Shown one piece after another: positions 17,110 to 24,485 of a stretch of 32,463 nucleotides of DNA. How positions within the stretch are numbered: position 1 is the stretch's first letter; the number at the start of each line of letters is the position of its first letter. Origin of the DNA: an uncultured Clostridia bacterium. Its GTDB lineage: Bacteria; Bacillota; Clostridia; Oscillospirales; CAG-382. The position numbers and the translations under genes are program-made. The stretch covers positions 92,227 through 124,689 of the forward strand of contig CALWBE010000027.1 in NCBI GenBank assembly GCA_944375955.1. The letters are read 5' to 3'. The notes beneath the pieces were generated by a model. That model was not told the DNA's origin, ran no database searches, and saw only the letters and a list, made by a program, of their open reading frames with translations.

Positions 17110-17141
17110 CGGCTTCGCCAAAGGCGAAGTCGTTTATTTTT
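17110..17141. terminator. Bidirectional terminator left of the truncated araC gene
   Basis: Ten-base arms (17110-17119 and 17123-17132, one G-U) with an AAA loop are flanked by A7 on the left and a T-rich tail on the right. It can end the leftward araC remnant, whose stop lies 25 bases away, and any rightward read-through from the nucleotidyltransferase gene. Confidence 0.8.
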
Positions 17142-17156
17142 AATTTTATATTTCGT

Positions 17157-17660
17157 TTAAACTGTTTGAGGACTGTCGATTGCGTCATGTCTTGCTTTTG
17201 ATGGAGTTTTTCCGTAAGTCTTTAAAAATATCAAACAGAAATGGCTGTAGCTTTTAAAACCGACTGCTTCGCTTACCGCTTCACAGTCGAGATCGCTGCA
17301 TGTTACCAGTTCCCATGCGTAACTCATACGAATTTCAGTTATTATCTCACTCGGCGTCTTGCCGAGATATTTTTTTGTCAGACGGCAAAGCTGTGCATGG
17401 CTGAAATTTGACAGCCTTAAAAATGCCGGCATACCCTCAGCAGCAAATTTTAGCTCATTCATCCCCCTGAGAGCAAATGCGAACGATTCCGGCAGATCGG
17501 CAGAGGTTTTGGAAGTAAGGCTTCGGTGTAAGGTAAGTGCAGAAAGGAATTGACCAATTAGCACGCGGCTAAGTTGAATTCTATCGTTTTTCGGCAGAGT
17601 AAAGATGTGTTCACCTAACCTTTTTTGATTTATCAGTTCGTTTGATGCTATCGTGTAACA
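17157..17660 (-). pseudogene. AraC-family regulator, truncated (C-terminal part only)
   Basis: The last about 160 residues are the C-terminal part of an AraC/XylS regulator with two helix-turn-helix units. The recognisable segments are FSHAQLCRLTKKYLGKTPSE, the linker helix ITEIRMSYAWELV, and AVGFKSYSHFCLIFLKTYGK with a closing TPSKAR. The N-terminal ligand-binding domain is missing. The open frame runs on to 17897, but those residues are antisense to the glycoside hydrolase remnant and show no AraC similarity. Homology stops near 17640-17660, exactly where the plus-strand gene begins. A remnant of a regulator that once faced a glycosidase gene is the simplest reading. Confidence 0.8.
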
Positions 17661-18803
17661 GGTGATGACGACTGGCTTCGAAGAGTTTTTCCGAAGCTTG
17701 AAGCCGGAATTAACTATGTGACAAGTGCGAGAAAACGCTGGAATCCGGAACTTGGACTCTGCATACGCCCGTACACAATTGACACATGGGATTTTACAAA
17801 CGACAAAAACAGCAGTTACGACCGGCGTATACACGAAAATGAGCCGATGTGCGCAATGCATGGCGATAATACGGGTGTATGGCAGGCGATGAAACAACTT
17901 GCTTGGTTCTGTCGCCGTCTGGGGTACGATGATCGCGCACTTGAATGGGAGGCTCGGGCAGCGACTTTACGCGAAAACATATTTAAACATCTTTGGAACG
18001 GGAAGTTTTTTGTCCATCAATTTTGCATTGGACATGACGGCATAGATAATTTAGAGTCTGAGAGGATGTCGTTGTCGCTGTCATACGACATAAACCGCGG
18101 AATTACCGACATAGAGCAGTCTCGTTCAATAATTGCCGAATACATAAAGCGCCGTAAAACGACTGACAACTTTGCCGAGTGGTTTACTGTTGACCCTCCA
18201 TATGAAATCTTCAATTCCCATAAAAAAGGAGAGTATGTCAACGGAGCAATCTCTCCATTCACTGCTGGTGAGCTTGCAAAAGCGGCGTTCAATAGTGGAT
18301 ATGAGCGCTATGGCTGGGACATAATCTCGCGGTTCATCGAACTTGTAGAGCGAGACGGCGATGTGTATTTCTTATATTATCCGGATTCAAGACCGCAGCC
18401 GGAGGGAGGTCCGAGCGCATGGGGAGCAGCTGCTCTTATAAGCGCTGTTGACGAGGGACTTGCCGGAGTTGAAGATATCGATGTCTGTTACCGCAGAATC
18501 AGATTTTCGCCCCGCTTCCCAGTGACACCGTATACCGAACTGAGATATTTCACGGGCTATGAGTTGTCTGCTAAAATTGTCGACATACGTTATATTCTGA
18601 CAAACGAGGGAATGAGGTATGATATCATATCGCCCGCATATGAAATCAATGCACATATACTGCTTCCTGATGGCAAAAGCTCCAAACGTCTTTTGGTAAA
18701 TGGTGAGGAAATGCAATTCAAACTTACAAAAGTTGCTGAATCGACTTATGTTGATTTTGAAGTCAAAGCTGACGGGCATATAAATATTGAGATATACTTT
18801 TAA
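17646..18803 (+). pseudogene. Glycoside hydrolase, (alpha/alpha)6-barrel type, truncated (C-terminal part only)
   Basis: The frame opens after a TGA at 17643-17645, and GTG at 17718 is the first usual start codon. The segment YRVTGDDDWLRRVFPKLEAG reads as the middle of a six-hairpin glycosidase, preserved upstream of any possible start. Later parts are DTWDFTNDKN, NTGVWQAMKQLAWFCRRLGY, EGGPSAWGAAALISAVDEGL and a beta-sandwich-like tail ending NIEIYF. The CAZy family is not clear to me. About 385 residues remain without catalytic-domain start, promoter or ribosome site, so a functional enzyme is unlikely. It is followed by its own terminator. Confidence 0.75.
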
Positions 18804-18811
18804 ATAAATTG

Positions 18812-18846
18812 ACATGGCGGAAAAAAATAACCGCCATGTTTTTTTT
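18812..18846 (+). terminator. Intrinsic terminator after the glycosidase remnant
   Basis: Perfect nine-base arms ACATGGCGG (18812-18820) and CCGCCATGT (18831-18839) with a ten-base A-rich loop are followed by a run of eight T. It lies nine bases after the stop codon. Confidence 0.9.
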
Positions 18847-18853
18847 GTTTTAA

Positions 18854-18881
18854 TTGAAATTGATTTCAAATACAGTATAAT
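18854..18881 (+). promoter_or_regulatory. Promoter-like sequence with a palindrome over the -35 box
   Basis: TTGAAA (18854-18859) and TATAAT (18876-18881) are 16 bases apart. The -35 box is part of the near-perfect palindrome TTGAAAT-TG-ATTTCAA (18854-18869), a typical operator position. No gene begins within the next 340 bases, so its product is unclear. Confidence 0.5.
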
Positions 18882-19148
18882 TTTTATATAAATTGCCTGA
18901 CAGCAAAAAAACATAAGATGCCGGAAGCTGCTATATATGACTGAAGATAATATAAATTTTTGAGGCTGAAAGAGATGGGTATTTCAAATTGCCCGAATTA
19001 ATATTTTTGTGTTGATTTACATGCTTCAAAAAACGTTCATGAAAGCATATAAAAACATTGCTGTATTTGTAGTAAAAGGAATAAGTTTTATTATTATAAA
19101 TAAAATCTATTGCAAAGCAGATGCCTTTAAATAAAATAAGTTAAAATA
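18882..19148. other. Non-coding stretch between two promoters
   Basis: I find no convincing gene. The longest plus-strand frames begin at ATGs near 18918 and 18974 and run eight codons each. It could carry a short RNA from the promoter at 18854-18881, but I see no clear terminator before the next promoter. Confidence 0.4.
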
Positions 19149-19177
19149 TTGCAATTTTTGTATTGTTTATGTATAAT
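19149..19177 (+). promoter_or_regulatory. Promoter of the mnmG-rarA gene group
   Basis: TTGCAA (19149-19154) and TATAAT (19172-19177) are 17 bases apart. It lies 51 bases before the first gene of the group, and GAGAGGAATA provides the ribosome site. Confidence 0.75.
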
Positions 19178-19228
19178 GTATGGTGTATCTAATTATATAT
19201 GGGGAAGTTTTTGAGAGGAATAAAATAG

Positions 19229-19879
19229 ATGGCAGTAACGGCAGGTATTTACATTCTTACAGAAAAAAAGGCGAAAATACTTACGGCGCTGAAAGCATCG
19301 CTCAGAGATGCTGAATCTGTGTCAATAAATAAAGATGAAGAAATAAACGGAGATATCGTAAAAGACGGTATATTTAAAGAAGAATATAAAGAATATACTG
19401 ACAACTTCGGAAACAATTTTTCAAATGAGACGGCAGTGGTAGTATATGACGATTATGTTTCGGTACTTTTTGAGGACTGCGATCCTGGCGAAGCTGAAGA
19501 AAATGCTGTAAGATACAGCGATATTTTCGGTAAGACTGTTCTTTATTTTATAAATATAGATAACGACGCCATTGTATTCGGTGCTGCCGACGGCGGGAAA
19601 ATAAAGACGAGACTTGCTTATGGTGAATATCTGGATGAATACGGCATAAAGCCGGAGAAAATAAATATGGATTATCTTGCATTCATATATAATGCTGGAA
19701 ATCTTACAGATCTTAACCGCTGTGCTGAAGCGTCAGACGGAATATCCGACATAGTTTATGCTTTGGAGGAGGATTATGGGATATATGCGGAAGTTTCTCC
19801 GCTTACGATATCGCTTTTTAAAGATAAATATAAGTTGCTTGAAAAGAGCAGAAGCTTCAGTGTTTATTCAGCACTGTAA
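19229..19879 (+). CDS. Uncharacterised acidic protein ahead of mnmG
   Basis: I do not recognise this 216-residue protein. It is soluble-looking, with no membrane segment or signal peptide, and rich in D and E. The part that looks most like a domain is residues 70-130: VVVYDDYVSVLFEDCDPGEA, then GKTVLYFINIDNDAIVFGAA, suggesting alternating strands and turns. The C-terminal 40 residues look like an alpha/beta unit (DIVYALEEDYGIYAEVSPLT). It has its own promoter and lies 42 bases before mnmG, so it is probably co-transcribed with that tRNA-modification gene. No function is assigned. Confidence 0.75.
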   Translation: MAVTAGIYILTEKKAKILTALKASLRDAESVSINKDEEINGDIVKDGIFKEEYKEYTDNFGNNFSNETAVVVYDDYVSVLFEDCDPGEAEENAVRYSDIFGKTVLYFINIDNDAIVFGAADGGKIKTRLAYGEYLDEYGIKPEKINMDYLAFIYNAGNLTDLNRCAEASDGISDIVYALEEDYGIYAEVSPLTISLFKDKYKLLEKSRSFSVYSAL

Positions 19880-19921
19880 AATAGAAATTAAAAATAATAA
19901 ATAAAAAGAAGAGGAAATAAA

Positions 19922-21832
19922 TTGGAGTATATATCCGAAACTGTTGATACGATAATAATAGGCGCAGGACACGCCGGAATAGAAGCGGCGCTTGCTTCGG
20001 CAAGACTCGGCTGCAAAACTGTTCTTTTTACGTTAAATCTTGATGCTGTAGGTAATATGCCATGCAATCCGTCAATAGGAGGAACAGGCAAGGGACATTT
20101 GGTCTTTGAGATAGATGCATTAGGCGGACAGATGGGAAAAACAGCAGATAAGGCTTGCCTTCAAAGCCGGATGCTTAATATGGGAAAAGGACCGGCGGTA
20201 CATTCGCTGCGCATGCAAGCAGACAGAGTAAAATACAGACTGCTGATGAAGCAAGAGATAGAGAACTGTGAGAATTTATCGCTTGTTCAGGCGGAAATAA
20301 CCGAGATACGGCAAAAAGGAGATATGTGGCAGACAGTAACAAGGCTTGGAGCAGTTTGGACCGCAAAAAGTGTTGTTATATGTTCAGGTACATATCTTTC
20401 GGGAAGTATTATTGTGGGCGACGTATCATATTCGGGAGGACCGGACGGAGCGTTTCCGTCTGACGGTCTGTCAGAGAGTCTTAGAAAACTGGGAGTACCT
20501 CTTGTAAGGTTTAAAACCGGAACTCCGCCTCGTATTCATGCTGACAGTATAGATTATTCAGCACTTGAGATACAGGAGGGCGATAGAAACCCTGAGCATT
20601 TTTCAGGTTATGAAGAGGATTTTGGAGCAGTAGCTGACCTTCCATGTTATATTGCGTATACAAATGAGACTACGCATCAAATAATAAGGGATAATATTCA
20701 TTTATCCCCACTGTATTCCGGACGAATAAAAGGAATAGGTCCGCGCTATTGCCCAAGTATTGAAGATAAGGTAATGCGATTTGCTGATAAGACAAGGCAT
20801 CAGCTTTTCGTAGAACCTATGGGAATTGACACAAAAGAAGTATATCTTCAGGGATTCAGTTCGTCATTGCCGGAAGAAGTGCAGCTGAAGATGCTGCATT
20901 CAATAAAAGGACTTGAAAACGCAAAGGTAATGCGAAATGCATACGCAATAGAATATGACTGTACAGATCCGTTGGCTCTGTGCGCCACGCTTGAATTTAA
21001 GGAATTTCCGGGTCTGTTCGGTGCCGGACAGTTTAACGGCACTTCGGGATATGAAGAAGCGGCAGCTCAGGGGCTTATTGCAGGCATCAACGCTGCAATG
21101 AGAGTGAAAGGAAAAGAAAAAATAATACTTGCGAGAAATTCATCATATATAGGAACTTTAATAGATGATCTTGTCACAAAAGGAACAAACGAGCCTTACC
21201 GCATAATGACATCAAGGTCTGAGTACAGATTGTTATTGAGACAGGATAATGCCGACAGGCGTCTTACCGAGATAGGACATTCAGTAGGACTTGTAACTGA
21301 TGACGCATATGAGTATTATCTTACGAAGAAGAAGCATATCGAAGATGAAATAAATCGCATAAAGAATACAAGTTTCGGACCGTCTGAAAAGCTGTCAAAG
21401 CTTCTTGAAAAGTGCGGATCTGCAGAAAACCGCCATGGAGTAAAAATGTCGGATTTGCTGAGACGCCCTGAAATAACTTACGATATTCTTGCAGAAATTG
21501 ACGAAGGGCGGCCGAATTATCTTACAAACCGTGAAAAACATGCGGTAGAAGTGGAAATAAAATATGAAGGTTATATAAAAAAGGAACTTGCCGAGGCTGA
21601 ACGTTTTAAAAAGCTTGAGGAGAAAAAGTTCCCGCCGGATATTGATTATTATTCAGTCAAAGGAATACGTGCCGAGACACAGCAAAAGCTTACTAAATTC
21701 CGTCCGGCAAGTATAGGACAAGCTTCTCGTATATCAGGAGTAAGTCCGGCAGATATATCAGTGCTTTTAATATATCTTGAAAATTACAGACGAAATATAT
21801 CGGATAACAGCATTGATCAGACAGATCAATGA
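19922..21832 (+). CDS. mnmG: tRNA uridine-34 carboxymethylaminomethyl modification protein MnmG (TTG start)
   Basis: With MnmE, MnmG installs the (carboxymethyl)aminomethyl group on wobble uridine 34 of certain tRNAs, using FAD and methylene-THF. The product is 636 residues, the usual length. The FAD dinucleotide motif GAGHAG lies at 14-19, MPCNPSIGGTGKGHLV at about 45-60 and PRYCPSIEDKVMRF at about 277. The C-terminal helical part contains REKHAVEVEIKYEGYI. It starts with TTG at 19922, after GAGGAAA. No mnmE or rsmG gene is adjacent, unlike the common layout. Confidence 0.97.
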   Translation: MEYISETVDTIIIGAGHAGIEAALASARLGCKTVLFTLNLDAVGNMPCNPSIGGTGKGHLVFEIDALGGQMGKTADKACLQSRMLNMGKGPAVHSLRMQADRVKYRLLMKQEIENCENLSLVQAEITEIRQKGDMWQTVTRLGAVWTAKSVVICSGTYLSGSIIVGDVSYSGGPDGAFPSDGLSESLRKLGVPLVRFKTGTPPRIHADSIDYSALEIQEGDRNPEHFSGYEEDFGAVADLPCYIAYTNETTHQIIRDNIHLSPLYSGRIKGIGPRYCPSIEDKVMRFADKTRHQLFVEPMGIDTKEVYLQGFSSSLPEEVQLKMLHSIKGLENAKVMRNAYAIEYDCTDPLALCATLEFKEFPGLFGAGQFNGTSGYEEAAAQGLIAGINAAMRVKGKEKIILARNSSYIGTLIDDLVTKGTNEPYRIMTSRSEYRLLLRQDNADRRLTEIGHSVGLVTDDAYEYYLTKKKHIEDEINRIKNTSFGPSEKLSKLLEKCGSAENRHGVKMSDLLRRPEITYDILAEIDEGRPNYLTNREKHAVEVEIKYEGYIKKELAEAERFKKLEEKKFPPDIDYYSVKGIRAETQQKLTKFRPASIGQASRISGVSPADISVLLIYLENYRRNISDNSIDQTDQ

Positions 21833-21857
21833 AAAAACACAGGGAGGGAAAAGAATA

Positions 21858-23141
21858 ATGCCGCTTGCCGATAAAATAAGACCGCAGACTCTTGACGAAG
21901 TAGTCGGACAGCAGCATTTGTTGTCAAAAAACAGCTTGTTTCGCCGAGTTATAGAATCCGGCGAAATTCCCAATATGGTATTTTTCGGGCCGTCAGGCGT
22001 AGGAAAAACTACGGTGGCAGAGATAATTGCCAAAAATACCGATAAAACTTTAAGAAAAATAAATGCTACAAACGCTTCTCTGTCAGATATTAAAGATATT
22101 TGTGCCGAAACAGGGTCTGTGTTTACATCTGAGGGAATTTTATTATATATTGATGAGATACAGTATTTCAATAAAAAACAGCAGCAGTCGCTGCTTGAAT
22201 TTATTGAAGACGGCAGAATTACACTTATATGCTCGACTACCGAAAATCCTTATTTTGCAATATATCCTGCAATTTTGTCAAGATCGAATGTTTTTGAATT
22301 TAAAAGCGTTGACAAAAGTGATGTTCGCAAAGCGCTCGACAGAGCATATGGCATTATCCGAAGCAGTTATATGACTGAAGAAGAAGCGCCTGAAAGCGAG
22401 AAAGACGCGGCTCTTGATCTTATCGCTTCATCATGCATTGGAGATGTAAGGCGCGCAATAGGTGCGCTTGAGCTTTGTTTTACAGGTACCGCAGGAATAA
22501 TAACTGAGAAGGCAGCTCGGGAGGCGATAGGGGATTTTGCCTTAAAACTCGACCGAGACGGAAATGAACATTATGATTTGCTTTCGGCTTTACAGAAATC
22601 GATTCGCGGTTCGGATGAAAATGCGGCGCTGTTTTATCTTGCACGTCTTTTGGAAGCGGGCGATCTTTTATCTCCGTGCCGCAGGCTGCTTGTTATCGCT
22701 TCGGAGGATGTAGGACTTGCATATCCCATGGCAGCAGTAATAGTAAATTCACTGATAGAAAATGCGAAGCAGCTTGGACTGCCTGAGGCGAGAATACCGC
22801 TGGCAGAGGCTGTCGTGCTTCTTGCTACGGCACCTAAATCAAATTCATCATATATGGCGTATGATGCGGCTGCCGAAGACGTACGATCCGGAAAGGGAAT
22901 GAAAATGCCGGATTATCTGCGGGATTCTATGCAGCCCTCTGCAGATAAAAACAGAGGATATATATATCCTCATACTTATCCTAAGCATTATGTAAACCAG
23001 CAGTATTTGCCTGATGATATAGCTGACAGAAAATATTATGTGTTTGGAGACAATAAGACAGAACAATCTGCTGCGGAGTATAGAGAAATGATAAAAAGAT
23101 ATGCAGAAGGGTTTGTTAAAAAGAAAAATGAAAGTAAGTAA
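21858..23141 (+). CDS. rarA: Replication-associated recombination protein RarA (MgsA)
   Basis: RarA is an AAA+ ATPase that acts at stalled or broken replication forks with SSB and RecA. The product is 427 residues from the ATG at 21858. Walker A GPSGVGKT lies at 44-51, Walker B LLYIDE at 95-100, sensor-1 STTEN at 127-131 and the arginine finger near R142. The C-terminus (PYPMAAVIVNSLIENAKQLG-like, GYIYPHTYPKHYVNQQYLP) is the RarA tetramer domain. The family's DEIHRF reads DEIQYF here. I chose this ATG because AGGGAGGG at 21841-21848 fits it. It follows mnmG by 25 bases. Confidence 0.93.
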   Translation: MPLADKIRPQTLDEVVGQQHLLSKNSLFRRVIESGEIPNMVFFGPSGVGKTTVAEIIAKNTDKTLRKINATNASLSDIKDICAETGSVFTSEGILLYIDEIQYFNKKQQQSLLEFIEDGRITLICSTTENPYFAIYPAILSRSNVFEFKSVDKSDVRKALDRAYGIIRSSYMTEEEAPESEKDAALDLIASSCIGDVRRAIGALELCFTGTAGIITEKAAREAIGDFALKLDRDGNEHYDLLSALQKSIRGSDENAALFYLARLLEAGDLLSPCRRLLVIASEDVGLAYPMAAVIVNSLIENAKQLGLPEARIPLAEAVVLLATAPKSNSSYMAYDAAAEDVRSGKGMKMPDYLRDSMQPSADKNRGYIYPHTYPKHYVNQQYLPDDIADRKYYVFGDNKTEQSAAEYREMIKRYAEGFVKKKNESK

Positions 23142-23167
23142 TTATTGAAGGGAAGAAAAAAGAAAAG

Positions 23168-23863
23168 GTGTACGGATTGCTCGGAGCGGCAGTAAATGCC
23201 GCCGCGGTAATAGTAGGGGGCATAGCCGGACTTATTATCGGAAAAACTTTAAAAAAGAATATAAGCGATGCGGTTATGACCGGTTTAGCGCTTGTGGTTA
23301 TATATATAGGCATATCCGGAGCGTTTAAAGGAGAAAACACGTTGATAGCAATAATATCAATTGCCATCGGAGCGGTTACAGGTACAGCGCTTAAACTTGA
23401 GGACAGAATAAATTCATTGGGTAAAAAGCTTGAAGATCTGGTATCAAAAAACGGAGGCGGAAATATAGCAAAAGGCTTTGTTTCGGCAAGTCTTTTGTTT
23501 TGTGTGGGCGCTATGTCTGTGACCGGACCTCTTGACAGCGGACTTCGGGGAGATCATACCACTCAATACACAAAAGCGATGCTTGACGGAATAGGAGCGG
23601 TGGTATTTGCGTCAAGTTTAGGCGTCGGAGTACTTTTTTCGGCAGGATTTATAATAGTATATCAAGGATCAATAACCTTGCTTGCCGCATATATAAAGCC
23701 GTTTTTATCTGAAACTGTCATAAATGAGATGACGTGTGTCGGTTCGCTTTTGATTATGGCTCTTGGCTTTAATATGTTGAGTATAACAAAAATAAAGGTT
23801 ATGGATCTTTTGCCGGCCATATTTATGCCGATTTTGCTTTGCAGAATACCGGGATTGGGATAA
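23168..23863 (+). CDS. DUF554-type integral membrane protein (GTG start)
   Basis: The product is 231 residues with about six hydrophobic segments and glycine-rich helices. It begins MYGLLGAAVNAAAVIVGG and has the conserved LKLEDRI and FVSASLLFCVGAMSVTGPLD segments of the DUF554 (YdfK/YqgA) family, whose function is not known. GTG at 23168 is preceded by GAAGGGA 14 bases upstream. It probably shares the mnmG-rarA transcript, as no promoter lies in the 26-base gap. Confidence 0.88.
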   Translation: MYGLLGAAVNAAAVIVGGIAGLIIGKTLKKNISDAVMTGLALVVIYIGISGAFKGENTLIAIISIAIGAVTGTALKLEDRINSLGKKLEDLVSKNGGGNIAKGFVSASLLFCVGAMSVTGPLDSGLRGDHTTQYTKAMLDGIGAVVFASSLGVGVLFSAGFIIVYQGSITLLAAYIKPFLSETVINEMTCVGSLLIMALGFNMLSITKIKVMDLLPAIFMPILLCRIPGLG

Positions 23864-23940
23864 AAAAATACAGTGCGGTAAATAATGTCGTAAAAGATAC
23901 TTAAAAGCAGACAAAAACACAAATAAATTGAAAAAAAGTA

Positions 23941-23969
23941 TTGCATTATTTCCCATGATGTGATATAAT
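23941..23969 (+). promoter_or_regulatory. Promoter of rpmE
   Basis: TTGCAT (23941-23946) and TATAAT (23964-23969) are 17 bases apart, 75 bases before the rpmE start. A leader of about 70 bases results. It contains no inverted repeat that I can see. Confidence 0.8.
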
Positions 23970-24043
23970 ACTAAATACTGAACAAATGCCTTTATTGTAT
24001 TTAAGGTAAAATTAAATTATTGCATGTTAAAGGAGGGAAACTC

Positions 24044-24244
24044 ATGAAGGAAAATCTCCATCCGGAATATAAGGAAGTAACCGTTAAGTGCGCCTGCGGC
24101 GAAACTTTTGTTACAAGATCTACAAAAAGTGATCTTCGCGTTGATATATGTTCAAAATGTCATCCTTTCTTTACCGGTAAGCAGAAGTTTGTTGATGCCG
24201 GCGGACGCGTTGATAAGTTCAAGAAGAAATTCAATATAGGTTAA
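24044..24244 (+). CDS. rpmE: 50S ribosomal protein L31, zinc-binding form
   Basis: The product is 66 residues, starting [20 protein letters not shown] and ending [11 protein letters not shown]. The CACG and [13 protein letters not shown] segments mark the zinc-binding (C+) type, which in Bacillus is exchanged for a C- paralogue when zinc is low. The ATG at 24044 follows AAGGAGGGAAA. The gene has its own promoter and terminator, so it is monocistronic. Confidence 0.97.
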   Translation: MKENLHPEYKEVTVKCACGETFVTRSTKSDLRVDICSKCHPFFTGKQKFVDAGGRVDKFKKKFNIG

Positions 24245-24301
24245 TGCCTTTGTGCACTTTTTAAATTAGTATAAAAAGAAATCAAATAAGTCTCTTTTTA
24301 C

Positions 24302-24333
24302 CCGATTCTGTTGTTTGCAGAATCGGTTTTTTT
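24302..24333 (+). terminator. Terminator of rpmE
   Basis: Perfect nine-base arms CCGATTCTG (24302-24310) and CAGAATCGG (24318-24326), loop TTGTTTG, then seven T. It lies 57 bases after the stop. Confidence 0.92.
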
Positions 24334-24382
24334 GTTTCTTGGAAAAATTATAATTGTTTTATAATTTTAAATTAAGTTTATA

Positions 24383-24411
24383 TTGAAAAATTAAATATGT
24401 TTTGATATAAT
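24383..24411 (+). promoter_or_regulatory. Promoter of the GH38 gene
   Basis: TTGAAA (24383-24388) and TATAAT (24406-24411) are 17 bases apart, 74 bases before the GH38 start. No obvious operator palindrome overlaps it. Confidence 0.75.
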
Positions 24412-24485
24412 TCTGCTGAAAGCATCAATTTCTATTTTTATATGATGCTGTGAAGAAAAAACAGTTATATTGTGGAGGGCAGAAA

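Noticed and set aside
17661..17897. N-terminal extension of the minus-strand AraC frame
   Set aside because: These residues are antisense to the glycosidase remnant, show no AraC similarity and have no ribosome site, so the open frame is accidental.
18387..18914. Minus-strand frame of 175 codons opposite the glycosidase remnant
   Set aside because: It runs through the terminator hairpin and has no ribosome site or recognisable domain.
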